A stretch of 24,727 bases of DNA from Chromera velia (taxonomy: Eukaryota > Sar > Chromeraceae): contig JAHBMJ010000002.1 of the NCBI GenBank assembly GCA_018398765.1, forward strand, positions 10,001 to 34,727, read 5' to 3'. Below the pieces are notes generated by a model. The model was not told the origin of the DNA. It was given only the letters and a program-made list of their open reading frames with translations, and ran no database searches. Below, in pieces: positions 1 to 10,119 of the stretch. Each line of letters begins with the position of its first letter. Position 1 is the stretch's first letter. A program made the position numbers and the translations under genes.

Positions 1-549
1 ACGCCCGGGCGCAGGTTTTGCTATGCGGGAGCTGAAGAAGACGGAGAGTCGAAAACGGATGATATTCGGACGTGTCCATTTTTTTCTTCTCTGTTCTCGC
101 CTGTACCTTGCAACGGCATTGCCGCCAAGTGTTTTCTTGTAGGCAGGACACAACTGCCACGGTCTTTTCATTTCACGTTCGTGTCAAGGGAACTTCTTGA
201 ATCGTGGCGGAAAGAGGAGAGGGCGATGGATGGAACCTGGGTATTGGTCTGACTGACCGAGTAACTGACCTTTCTTCAGTATTTCTCTGTGTTCAATATC
301 CACAAAAGTCAATTGGCCGTCACCGCCTCCACCCGCTGCACGTATGCACACAAACAGAACAGCAGGTGTCTGTCTACATCTGTCTGTCTGTCTGTCTGCC
401 GACTTGTTGTCTGTCTGGAAATGTGCTCAGGCATGCGAAGCAAGTGTAGGTGGCAGAAGATGGAATGTAAACTTGCGAACGGGTTGCGACAGAGGCAATA
501 CGGAAGGATAGTGCGACACACAAGAGGACGAGAGGGGGCCTCTGAGCTT
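1..549. other. Stretch with no supported gene
   Basis: I see no coding region I can support here. The stretch contains a short TCTG/CTGT tetranucleotide tract around 366-415. Open frames are short, lack family resemblance and run through this repeat. It could hold the 3' UTR or further 3' exons of the minus-strand ATG16-like gene; no WD40-like peptide is visible on the minus strand here. Confidence 0.4.
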
Positions 550-663
550 TCATTTGAACTTTACAGTCCACAACAGACCAACCGACCAGTTACGAGAAGA
601 CCATGGGGGGCGCCATGGTTGCATCTTCCCCAGACACACCGGTTGATCAGGGTGTCGTGAGCG
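550..663 (-). CDS. Candidate terminal exon of the ATG16-like gene
   Basis: On the minus strand a long CT-rich tract runs into CTGCAG at 669-664, a very strong acceptor. A phase-0 exon from 663 would add 37 residues and stop with TGA at 550-552, which agrees with the phase-0 end of the last well-supported exon at 1467. A rival is the CTGCAG acceptor at 919-914, giving a ten-residue exon 913-881 that ends in TGA. Neither tail resembles a known domain, so the 3' end is unsettled. A transcript would decide between them. Confidence 0.3.
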   Translation of the reverse strand, partial: RSRHPDQPVCLGKMQPWRPPWSSRNWSVGLLWTVKFK

Positions 664-1466
664 CTGCAGAAGAAAGAGAAACAGAGAGAGAGAGACCAAA
701 ACAGAAAGAAGTCGCACCGTTTTCGCGAATGCCACGGAAGAAAGTCTGCTATATGCAAGAGCAAACTGAGAAGAAGAAAAACACGAAGAAGACGAATGAG
801 GATCAGAGCCATGACGAGCAAGGAAAAGGCGGCCGTCCGGTCCCAAATGATCGATTGTATGGCTTTAGAGAACAACTAACTCACTCAAGACTCTTTCCCG
901 CTTTCCGGGGAATCTGCAGCCAGGCAAGCAGCAAGCATAGGGCCAATACTGCACACTTTTTTTTGACAACCGAATGATGAAAGAAAAACACATTTGTCTT
1001 CCCGCTTCTCGAGAGATCTACAGGCAAGCAAGTACCGAGACAGTTGAGCGACCAGGGAGGGAGAAAGGGATGAAGGGCGGAAAGGTGGGAGAGAAGAAGG
1101 AAAATGAGGAAGACAAAGAGACATACAACAAGAAAGATGTCCTAGGAATTGCCCAAGACAAATCATGGTGGTGAACGCTCGGTCTGGGACGCCTAGCCTC
1201 TCGACCTTTCCAACTTCTTCTAGCTCTCATTCGATTCTTCCTTCACGCACACGGGGGGGGGGAGGAAACCCAGAGAGCCCAAGAGATGGAGTCTGTCTCG
1301 AGTCGTCCCGGTGGAGAGTCTCCAAACAGGCCACGATCTACTGCTCTCGAGAATAATCTTTTATGCGCATGCGCATGTTTATGCCTATAAGAACTCAAGA
1401 ACTGCAAAAACAACTACACGAATGGAGACACGCATTTAATTTTCTTTCTTTCCTTTCTTGTCTGAC

Positions 1467-4078
1467 CTGGGACCTGGAGGACGGTCTCAGTTGGAGGCCT
1501 CCGCTTGTCTCTGCGTCCCCCTCTCCGATTCCACTTCTGTCCATGTTCTCCTCGATCGCCACAGCGTGGGCGGCAGATGAGACTCCACTCGCCCTCGCCT
1601 TCCTGAACATGTGGGTGTTCACCGTGTCCTGCATTTCGTTTAGACGCTCCGCCTGCACCCACAGAAAGGAAAAGCAAATGAAAAAAAAAAAGGCTGGCCC
1701 GCTGAAGTTCGTCTTTCAGGCTGCATTCTGTTGGCAGTGACCGTAACCAATTGATGGGAGCTCTGCTTGAATGCACAAAGAAAGAAGGCACGCACAGAAA
1801 AGACACGAGAAGCGTTTCATGACAATCTTGAATCGCGTCGTTAGTTCGTCACTCAAACAGATCGGCAGAAGAGGTCTCCTCAGGGCAGGGTATGATTTGA
1901 TGCGGCCTCGCCGAAGAGATCGAAGCACGCAGACGTACGGACGGAAAGAGACCCTAGCTGCCTTGCGTTTTTCAGTTCACCCGTTCTCCCTGCTTCTCTC
2001 CGACGGTCTGTCTGTCTGTCTCCTTGACACACACAGACACCCACACTACCGCAATTTTATGCCAATTTTCTGGGCTGGACCATTTTTCCGATCTTGATCC
2101 GGACATACAGAAACTCTCAAAGGGGTAGCCCCCCGGCTTAAATATCACCCGCATGACCAACACACACCCCATTCCTTCCTGTTGACACCATCAGTCTCTT
2201 TTCCACTCTCCGATCCGTCAGGCCGCCCCACCCCCAACCTACCTCTCTTTCTTTGTAATATAAAAGCTCCTCAATCACTCTGTGGTTCTCCAGCGTCAAC
2301 TCTTCGCGTTCTCTGCAGTCATCCATCCACTCATTCAACTTAATTCAATTCAATTCATAGAATGAATGAGCCTCTCGAAGAAGAGACACGCCGAATGTCA
2401 ACAGAGGGCGGTGCTTTTGTTACACTCTTCTTCAAGTTACATGAATGGAAAGTAAACGGAGGAAAACAAGGGAAAGATGTGAAAGTTTCTCGTTTAACTC
2501 CCTCTGGAAACCAAGAAAGCCATGCTTCTCACACAGAATCGACCTCTCGTCCACGAATATGTGCCGTTTCAGCGGAGGGAGGCAGGCACAGAAGAGGGAG
2601 TTCTCAGAAGAGTTTCTTTCTTTCCCCACAAACACAATGATGCGACATCACAGACTTGATGGACACGCGGAAGAACACACAGACGCATGCGCTGACTTTG
2701 CCAATGTGTCTCTCCCGAGAGTCAGTTGTTGAATTTCGTTTCGAAGAGTCCTTTCCTTGTGCTCTTGTTCCTCTAGCTTTTGTTCCTGAAGCCAGCCAGA
2801 GGGGAAGATAGAGGAGAGATACAGCCAGTCTTTGGATGCTTTGACAGTCAGTGAGGGAAGTGAGGGGATGCAGGAAGAAAAGGAGTTGCAGGACTTGTTA
2901 CTGGCAGTAGCCGAAGCGATACTTGCAGACAGGATGGGTCTTTCTCTCTCCTTTGCGGCTGATGAACACCAGACAAAGAGGATGAGGGAGGGATGGGTGC
3001 CGTGAAAGAGAGTGAACAGAAAAACGCAACCAGCCTCTTGTGAAAGAAAAAGATACAAACAAATGGATAGACAGACAGATAGTGAGGGAGGGAAACCGGC
3101 ATGCACACAACTCGGGAGACACCACATAATGCAACTGACTGACTGACTGACTGACTGACTGACATAGGCTTTGATGATCTCGTCGTTCTCTGCCAGTTTG
3201 TGTTCCTGGCTCTTTGCAAGCTCTTGATTCTCGTATCTGCACATCGAAGGGAAGGGAGACGGACAGGGAGAAGACAGAATGAGAGAGAGAGGGATAGAAT
3301 GTAAGGGAAGCACACACAGAACGTGGAAAGAAAAAGAGAAGACACCGAGGCCGTCCGGGAACTTTGGTCTTCGAAGGGTTCGTTCATCTGTCCACTGTGC
3401 CTTCCTTGTCTCTCTCTGACGTCTGTGGCTTCTTTACTTTCCAGCTTGCTTCCATACTGCCTTCGCTTTTTTTTTTCTCGATACTTTCTTCGTTTTTTTT
3501 CTGCTTGCTCTTTGGCCCCCCACCCTCCCTTTCTACCTGCTTTCCTGCCTGCCTGCTTGCCTCCCTTCCCTTTCCCCCTTCTCTTTCCTCCTAAATCTCC
3601 TTACACATCGGGCATTCCGTGACAGTCTGAAAGACGACCGCCCTCCTCTCTTATTTCCTAAAGAAAAGGAGGTACCTGGAATGGAAAGCAGACTGTCCTG
3701 CTATTCTTCCGCCCAGCCTTCCTTCCTTCCTTTCTTTATCTGCGTACCTTTCGAGTTCCAGCCTCCGAATTTTCATTTGATCATTCTCGTGCTGCAAAAT
3801 GAATAACAGAAAACCACGAAGGTTGTTGAAAGACTCAACGTGTCGGGAGGAAGAAAGGGAGGGGGGCGGTGCAAGCCCCCTTGCTATCCAGCCCAAGCTC
3901 GATTCCTTCATCTACGGACTCCCAGTCCCAAATAAATATGAATACAACAACGGAAGTGCATGAAGGAGAATCTATTCGAGGGAAGAAAGGCGACTGACCA
4001 GGCAGGCAGAAGGCACCACAAAAAAGACACACGGACACACACACACACACACACAAACGCACACACACAGTGTCACAC

Positions 4079-4124
<46 letters not shown>

Positions 4125-5480
4125 AGAGAGAGGATTGCACAACAGTCGGAATCGAATTGGAGTCGCTTCTTCCCTTCCGTTTTCTCCCCATCCACTCTCG
4201 GGCTCAGGCTCTTTCTTGCATCTTTTTTTCAATGAATGGACTGGTTGGTTTGTCTTTTCGTTTTGTGTTTTGGCAGCAATCTCCCCTGCAGGCACTCCAC
4301 ATTATTCATTACCGGCATCCATCCCACCGGTGCACCTCCTTTACAAATTAAAGACTCGACTGTATTCTGGACTGACTTACCAATTTTTTGAATTTCGCCG
4401 CCTCCTCGTTCGCCTCTGCCAGCTGATCTTGCAAAAACGTGTTGCGCTCGGTCAGCTTTTGAGTCTGAGTCGTCAACCGTTCCAGCTCCCCCTGGAGTTC
4501 CGCTGCATGATTTGAATTCATCCAGACAGGCAGGCCCACACACAAATGCATGAATGCATCTGCATGAATGCATGCAAGAAAAGAAAGAATGCTGCCTCTC
4601 TCAGAGTGATATGGCGATTGATTGAAGTAGACCGCGGGGCGTCCTCTCAGTGCATCTTCTTCTTCTTCTTCTCCGAAAACGAACATGCTGCTGCATCGCT
4701 GCTCTCTCTTTTCTATCTGCACTGAAAGAAAGATGAACCTCGTTGGTGCCCATCCGGTAACTGCAGACTAGCTGCAGATGGGCTGAAAGCATGTTCACAA
4801 AGCAAAACAAGGCACGCAAAAGCTTCGAGAGTGAAGATAGCGTTCGAGCACATGCAGGGACCCGCATGCACTCTCAGACTGACCCAGAGAACCACCATCG
4901 CCGCCCCCTCCCCCCTCAGCTCCCCTACTGATCCCCAGCCCCCCTCTCTCCCTCAGTCTGAAGACAAGTGTCATATCTGCAGGGGAGAAGACGAGCAGAA
5001 TGAATGGTTTGCACCAGAGGACAACGCGTTGCCCAGCAGTGTTGTCAGAGGAGACAGCTACACTGCAGGCCAGCCGCTGGGACGGGGGACACGAGCAGGT
5101 GAGAGTTTGAGGCATGGGGCAAGATTGCCCCCGTTTCCGTTTCCAGCTTCCATACTGAATCTCTTTTTATCTTTTCCATTCATCGGCTGCGTGGCGCCTT
5201 TTTCTCCACTCCTTTTTTGCCTCGCTCTTTGACAATCGAACAGGAGGGCTTCCCAGGTCACATTCCCACATATCCGATTTGTCCTCCTTTGTGCTTGCTC
5301 TTCCCCGCACAACCCGTTTCTCCCTCCACCTTCGGCCGGCAACCCCCCCTCCCCAGCCCTTCTCTCTGGCTTACATTCGTTCATGAGGGACTCGTAAGGC
5401 TTGGTCGCTTCGTCTCGCTTCCTGAGGCCCTCCAGGAAGGCCCTCTTCCATCCACTCTGAGGCATGTGCCCATCGTACAT
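1467..5480 (-). CDS. ATG16: ATG16-like autophagy coiled-coil protein (multi-exon)
   Basis: ATG16 binds ATG5 and dimerises through a coiled coil to place the ATG5-ATG12 complex on membranes for ATG8 lipidation. Seven exons join in phase: 5480-5375, 4502-4381, 3791-3748, 3236-3164, 2785-2697, 2312-2243 and 1652-1467, giving 230 codons. Residues 9-24 contain SGWKRAFLEGLRKRD, matching the WKR...LRRRD ATG5-binding helix of ATG16. Residues about 36-180 are charged, Leu-rich coiled coil, and residues 145-178 (ENHRVIEELLYYKEREAERL) resemble the conserved end of the ATG16 coiled coil. The start is the first ATG in exon one; an in-frame upstream exon ending near 5489 is possible. No WD40 repeat is seen, so the protein is either a short, yeast-like form or incomplete at its 3' end. 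Another coiled-coil protein remains possible. Introns are microsatellite-rich. Confidence 0.68.
3131..3163 (-). repeat. (GTCA)n tract at an intron 5' end
   Basis: On the minus strand, exon 3236-3164 ends in TAT and the intron begins with about eight tandem GTCA units, so the GTCAGT splice donor itself is reiterated. The plus strand reads as ACTG/GACT repeats. Confidence 0.85.
3400..3735. repeat. Pyrimidine-rich low-complexity intron segment
   Basis: The plus strand is dominated by C and T (CTTT, CCTG and CCTT units), ending in a CCTT run at about 3717-3733. It lies inside the intron between exons 3748 and 3236 of the ATG16-like gene. Open frames through it encode only Leu/Ser/Phe/Pro strings and are not taken as genes. 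Confidence 0.7.
4029..4132. repeat. (AC)n-(AG)n compound microsatellite
   Basis: Interrupted AC dinucleotide repeats (with GTGT, AAAC and ACGC breaks) run straight into an AG tract. The tract lies in the intron between exons 4381 and 3791 of the ATG16-like gene and generates spurious His/Thr or Cys/Val open frames. Confidence 0.95.
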
Positions 5481-6152
5481 TTTCTCTTCGACAGCTTTGT
5501 ACACACAAGACAACAAACGCCATGCATGAAAGAGGGCACCCGTCCAAAACGAACCGAGCCACCACTCTACAATTTAGCTCGGTCTCGATATGCTTGGAGG
5601 TAAGTGGATCGTAGCGCGTCTCGTCGGTCGATTCGCCTCTTTGAGTGCAAGCATTGACTGAGGGTCTGTGAGAGGATGCTTCGATTAGTCGCGTGTCACA
5701 ACCACCTGATCACAGAATGCATCATTATCAGCGTCCTGTTCCTGTTACTGTGACGGACAAGGCTGTTGTTCGGAGACATGAGGAGACGCGGGCGTGTTGT
5801 AAAGCTACCAAAGCCCTCGGCATGCATGCGGAATTCGGGATTAGCTCGGCCCTTTAGCTCGGTCTACACAAATTCATACACACAGAGGAAATGCATTGCC
5901 ATCGATCAGTGAAGATGCCTAGACAGGCGATCGAAGAGTCTGGAGACCCAAATTCGATCAAATTCGTGACGTATACGTTTTGTGTCTGCGCTTCAGCCTT
6001 AAATTGATTATGTGAATCCTATGATGTACTGTGAGATCGACGTGCATGTAGGCTCTCGAAGCCAAATATACAGAAGGACTGTCTTCAATATTTGACTTGA
6101 ATTTTTCCACCGTTGGGGATCTTTGATTTATCGACTGTAACTGCATGACAAG
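5481..6152. other. Divergent intergenic region
   Basis: This separates the minus-strand ATG16-like gene from the plus-strand small membrane protein, so it probably carries both promoters. I see no convincing TATA box and no coding region. The repeated TTAGCTCGG motif is described separately. A minus-strand open frame across 5958-6272 has no recognisable family and no supporting splice context. Confidence 0.5.
5574..5862 (+). promoter_or_regulatory. Three copies of TTAGCTCGG (possible regulatory motif)
   Basis: Exact copies lie at 5574-5582, 5841-5849 and 5854-5862, all in the same orientation. The first and third extend to a shared 13-mer, TTTAGCTCGGTCT. Three copies of a 9-mer in under 300 bases of a divergent promoter region is more than expected by chance. 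The function is not known; the regulatory reading is inference. Confidence 0.35.
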
Positions 6153-6566
6153 ATGCCCACTCTTTCTCTCAATTTTCAGTGCTGGGGTCCTTGCACTAAG
6201 AAAAGCCTTGTCTATGCGTCCATTGTATTCGTCTCCTTGCTCTTGATGCTGACTCCCTTTTACTTGTCCCACTGGCGAAATTCGTACTCTTCTTCCCCCC
6301 CCCCCTCGAGATTCGCTCTAGACCCTATGAAGGAGCCCTCAAGTCGGGATGTCCTTGAGGAGCTTCGGGGGCTCGAGAAAAGATTGGGCGAGAGGTTGGA
6401 TGTGCTTTCGAGTAAGTCGCAGACTCTCTTGAGCAGAGTAGGGGACATTCAGCTTCGTCTCAAGGCCGTGGAAGACTCTCTGTCTCCGTCTACGTCCCCG
6501 TCTCCTCCAGAGGCGGGGAGACGCCTTCTGTTGGAGGGGACCGGAAAAAGAAACACGCGACAGTGA
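6153..6566 (+). CDS. Small membrane-anchored coiled-coil protein, unknown family
   Basis: This is a 137-residue frame that I do not recognise. A short Cys-containing, Lys-ending head (residues 1-17) is followed by one strong hydrophobic segment (about 18-38, LVYASIVFVSLLLMLTPFYL) and then a Ser/Pro-rich stretch. Residues about 66-110 form an amphipathic helix with a regular heptad pattern of Leu/Val/Ile (LEELRGLEKRLGERLDVL onward), and the C terminus is Pro/Ser-rich and basic. The pattern suggests a type II or tail-out membrane protein that self-associates. A good GTAAGT donor lies inside at about 6411, but the heptad register continues unbroken across it, so I read one exon. A 3' exon cannot be excluded. 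The neighbours give no functional hint. Confidence 0.5.
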   Translation: MPTLSLNFQCWGPCTKKSLVYASIVFVSLLLMLTPFYLSHWRNSYSSSPPPSRFALDPMKEPSSRDVLEELRGLEKRLGERLDVLSSKSQTLLSRVGDIQLRLKAVEDSLSPSTSPSPPEAGRRLLLEGTGKRNTRQ

Positions 6567-8220
6567 GAATATTAATCAAATATTCTCGCTGGTCTGTTTT
6601 TTGACTCAGGACAAAATTTAGGTGGATTGGACAGAAAGGGGAAGAGGGGTAGGCTCAGGTTCGAGAAGGTTGAAACAGGAAAAGAAAAGACGAGGATAGG
6701 TTTGTGTAGGGAGGGAGGGAGAGATAGCCCCGGCCTTGTTCGGAGACAGACAGGTGGGTCCCTCAATGGTACACTGGACGGAGAGAGCTTCCGAGAGTCT
6801 ACAGCAGCCGGCTGTGTGTGCTCTCGGCATAGCGTTGCCTCTTCTTTGCTCCGAATCTTACTTTCTCCGTTCAACATCGAAGCTTCCCCCCCCCCCCCTC
6901 GAGACACTGAGATGAGGAGAGGAAGAGGAGCAGGGAAAGGGAAAGAGGGCGCGACAAGACGTTGGACGGGAAGGCAGCAAACTAACTGCTTCTCTGTTCG
7001 TTTCAATCCCTCCTCAGGAGTCGGCACGNNNNNNNNNNNNNNNNNNNNNNNNNNNNNNNNNNNNNNNNNNNNNNNNNNNNNNNNNNNNNNNNNNNNNNNN
7101 NNNNNNNNNNNNNNNNNNNNNNNNNNNNNNNNNNNNNNNNNNNNNNNNNNNNNNNNNNNNNNNNNNNNNNNNNNNNNNNNNNNNNNNNNNNNNNNNNNNN
7201 NNNNNNNNNNNNNNNNNNNNNNNNNNNGGAGTGGGGCTGTCGAGCGATCGATAAATCTAGCCTCCGTGTGTGCCTCCTTCCGAGGGTTCCCTTTCCCGTC
7301 TCTGTGTACATCATTCTTGTCGTCTAGGAAAGCAGCCCTTCCTCCCATCAGCCTCATGTCCGTCTGAGGCGTTCTGTTTGCCTCAAATTTCCGATACGGA
7401 AACCTCGTTGGAGAGAGCTAGGCGAGGAGGTCTGGGTACGGAATCGTGTGGGACCGCACCAAATCGATGCAGAAAGGTCCGTGCCCTCGGTGGCCCCTCA
7501 CTGCAGTGCAGGGTAGGGTACCGAGGGAAAGAGGTAACTTCCGTTAAGCAGTCTAGACAGAGCGGGAGTGTAAGGTCGGTGTGAGATCCCTTGGTCCTCA
7601 CCCTAGCTGTCTCTCGCTCAGAAGGCGGCCTAGACCGCCATGCCTTCTCTGATCCCGGATCCCCTGTGTAATGACTTCCCGTTTCTCTGTTCGTCAATTG
7701 GTTGGCCAGGCTCACAGAAGAGAAAGGGCGCTGATCGGATGAAGAGGCGGGAAGCGGAGAGGGAGGGGATAGGATCTCGACTGATCAGACTAGTCTGCGT
7801 CGAGTCGAGCTTTGTTGTTTGGCCTGAATAGAGGCAAAGGCGAGAGAGCGATCAGTAAAAGAACCGCCTCAGGCGAGCAGCGGTTTCAAGAAGTACAGAT
7901 CACAGAGAAATCAGTCGAGTCGCTCCAAACCCCCACATGCATCTAGTCGTACAGCCAGGCTCAGAAACAAAGGAATCAAAAGGAATGAAGCGATGCACGG
8001 GGAAGCAAAGAAAATTGGTAAGTCCTGGTTTCCTTCGATCTTTCTCCCCCTGTGTCATTACCCTTTCAGAGTTGGCCCCTAAATCATCACCTCATTTGTT
8101 TATCAAGAGTTTGTTCAGCTTTGCTGATGCGCTTCCTAGTGCGCTTCACACTGGCATACACTGGCTCCAGGAGTGCACCCCCGAGCCCCTGCCGCGCAGT
8201 GAACTTTCAAATTGATCGAA
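6567..8220. other. Region without recognisable gene, includes assembly gap
   Basis: I find no supported gene. Open frames here either cross the N run or lack family resemblance, hydrophobic pattern or splice context. Small inverted repeats occur (TTCCG-ATA-CGGAA near 7390; GGCGG-CCTAGA-CCGCC at 7624-7639), too short to define an element. Confidence 0.45.
7029..7227. other. Assembly gap (199 N)
   Basis: An uninterrupted run of N. Any open frame drawn through it is an artefact. Gap size may be estimated rather than real. Confidence 0.99.
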
Positions 8221-8870
8221 ACATGATTCGATGAACACAATACGATCCGAGTGGCATATGCCATTTGGATTGCTAGATGGATTGGACAGAATTTGCGATT
8301 TAAACTTTCGTTTAAACTCGAGCATCATCATCAAATAACATGATCTGGCACATAATATGTATCGTCATAATCACTGCATAATTAAATTGCTATAAGCTAC
8401 TAGTAGATAAATCATTAGGGTTGAACCCGCATTACTAGCCACATCATATAATTTTGCTAGTAATTTTGCATGAGACTTAAATATACTTAAATTAATAAAT
8501 TTTAATTAGGAGTTTTCATTCTGCGAAATTCAACGTACTAATGTAATTTATCAATTTTAAACTTTAAAGTTAAATAGATGTTTTAATACTACTCTGCTCT
8601 ATAGAATATAATAAGCTGTATATTCAACATAATTAGTATCTAGATACAAATATAGGAAAAGAGGATTCTAAACACGGCGCCGTGATGGCGGTTCCGATCC
8701 ATCCAAGTTCAACATATAGACTCAATCGGGCTAGTCTCTCACGATGTTTAAATCATGTTTTAGTACATACTAAATATTTTTTCGATATTTCCAATTTTCT
8801 ATGTTTCTAGCTATGTTTGTTAAAAACGTTTTTTAAGCATATAGTGCTTTGTTGTTGTTTGTTAGCTTTC
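8221..8870. other. AT-rich island
   Basis: Composition changes abruptly. For example, 8461-8520 has only 10 G or C in 60 bases, whereas the flanks are near balanced and GC-rich in places. No long open frame, terminal repeat or RNA gene is recognised. An inserted element, an organelle-derived fragment, or the 3' flank of the nuclease gene are all possible. Near the right end a frame with TTG start at 8817 looks signal-peptide-like but has no in-frame ATG. Confidence 0.6.
8673..8684. repeat. 12-bp perfect palindrome CACGGCGCCGTG
   Basis: A perfect GC-rich palindrome sits inside the AT-rich island, just before a brief balanced-composition stretch. It could be a dimeric protein-binding site or a hairpin; its role is unknown. 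Confidence 0.5.
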
Positions 8871-9034
8871 ACTGCCGTGCAGGCCATCGGGAGCTCCACA
8901 CAGCCAACGCACTTGATCGAGAGACCACCTTCAGCTCCACAGACGCACGGGGTTTCTTTTCGTCTGCTCCCCTGCCACTTGCCTGACTATGCACCAGAAG
9001 GGCACGGAAGGGCGCGAGGACCTGAAGTGACTCC

Positions 9035-9347
9035 TCAGGAGGGGGAGTTTGCCAGACGACCCTCTCGAGCCCTGCGTCTGCAGACGTCTTGGTCCTCTTC
9101 TCTGTGTCTGCATGCACAATGATCAGAGGACGTAACTTGAACACACACTCGAAACAGCCTGAGCCCATCTAAGGTGGCACACGGAGCGATAGAGACACAC
9201 GCACAAAGACGACGGCTCAACACACACGACAGAGACACACACGACGGCTCAACACAGGAAGTCCAACGAGAAGCGCACAAATTAAAGACGAACGAAGAGG
9301 GTAGCCCCGGCGAACGAAATCGAAAGCCAAGGAACGGATGTTTGGGA

Positions 9348-9380
<33 letters not shown>

Positions 9381-9399
9381 CATATATATATATATATAT

Positions 9400-9437
<38 letters not shown>

Positions 9438-10119
9438 GGGGGGGGGGCGGGAAGGATTGTGGAGTCGGCGGCAAGAGAGAAATCGGAGACGGGCCCGAAG
9501 GTGCACGGGGTGTGAGCACGCGCAAGCCTTTTTCTTCCTGCGGAAAATGCCTGTTGGTTTCTTCCCTCCGTTGACGAACCAAACCAACCGTGTTCTTTGA
9601 AGATGACCGTCAGTCGTCCTTCTTGAGAAAGCACCAACTCAAAAGTACCCTGTGGTTTTTCGTGTCCTTTCACCTTACTCGAATTCTCCGCGGAAGCAAC
9701 CACCCGTTTCTCCGATCGTCGTCCGGTCAAAGCAGCCATGCTGCGAGTGGTCATCTCCCCCACCCACTGCCCCCATCCCTTTGGGCGGCCACACTCTGAC
9801 TCGACTGCAGAAGCTGCACCGGTGAACCTGGCCTTGTTCTTCTCTGCAACTCTGCCTGTGAGAGGCTTCACTTCATCATCCGGGTCCTCCGGCACCCCGT
9901 CTCTCATCATTCTGAGGCCCATTTCTGCCCTCTCTTGCAGGCGTGCAGTGGGACTCTGCAACGCGGCCGTGCGGAGGCGCACAGGTGTTCCCTGCTCAGA
10001 CCCGATCTCCGACTCCTCCACCTCTGTGTGGTCGTCCTCAACAAAACTCTGAGGGGGGGAGGACCATATGAGGCGGCTCTCTGAAGAGTCGGCTGGACTC
10101 AGCCAGACCTGGATTTGCC
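9035..10119 (-). CDS. Nuclease exon 18: putative cytoplasmic tail
   Basis: CTTCCTGCAG before 10119 is a strong acceptor. It fits the GTCAGC donor at 10351 in phase 1, giving HPQNGQIQVWLSPADSS. The frame stays open to TGA at 9035. The acidic and Arg-rich stretch to about 9590 looks coding. Below that it runs through CT, TA and TG repeats (9346-9436), so the true end is probably an intron or stop upstream; a GTAAGG donor at 9678 is one candidate. Confidence 0.45.

Noticed and set aside
2648-3387. Minus-strand open frames of 139-221 residues
   Set aside because: They mix two true coiled-coil exons with CT-rich intron. Splice sites and phase explain the coding parts.
3835-4295. Cys/Val and His/Thr repeat open frames
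   Set aside because: Products of the AC microsatellite in an intron.
5958-6272. 104-residue minus-strand frame overlapping the small membrane gene
   Set aside because: No family pattern, no clear splice sites, and it is antisense to a better plus-strand candidate.
6572-7367. Open frames of about 250 residues on both strands
   Set aside because: They cross 199 N bases, so the frame is not real evidence, and the remaining parts show no family pattern.
7624-7639. GGCGG-CCTAGA-CCGCC inverted repeat as a terminator or element end
   Set aside because: A five-base stem is too short, and no partner repeat or gene end is nearby.
8400-8440. tRNA-like string GGGTTGAACCCGC
   Set aside because: It resembles a T-loop on one strand, but no matching stems or acceptor fold could be found around it.
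8817-9122. Plus-strand frame with signal-peptide-like start
   Set aside because: It starts at TTG, has no in-frame ATG, lies partly in the AT-rich island and overlaps the tail region of the nuclease gene on the other strand.
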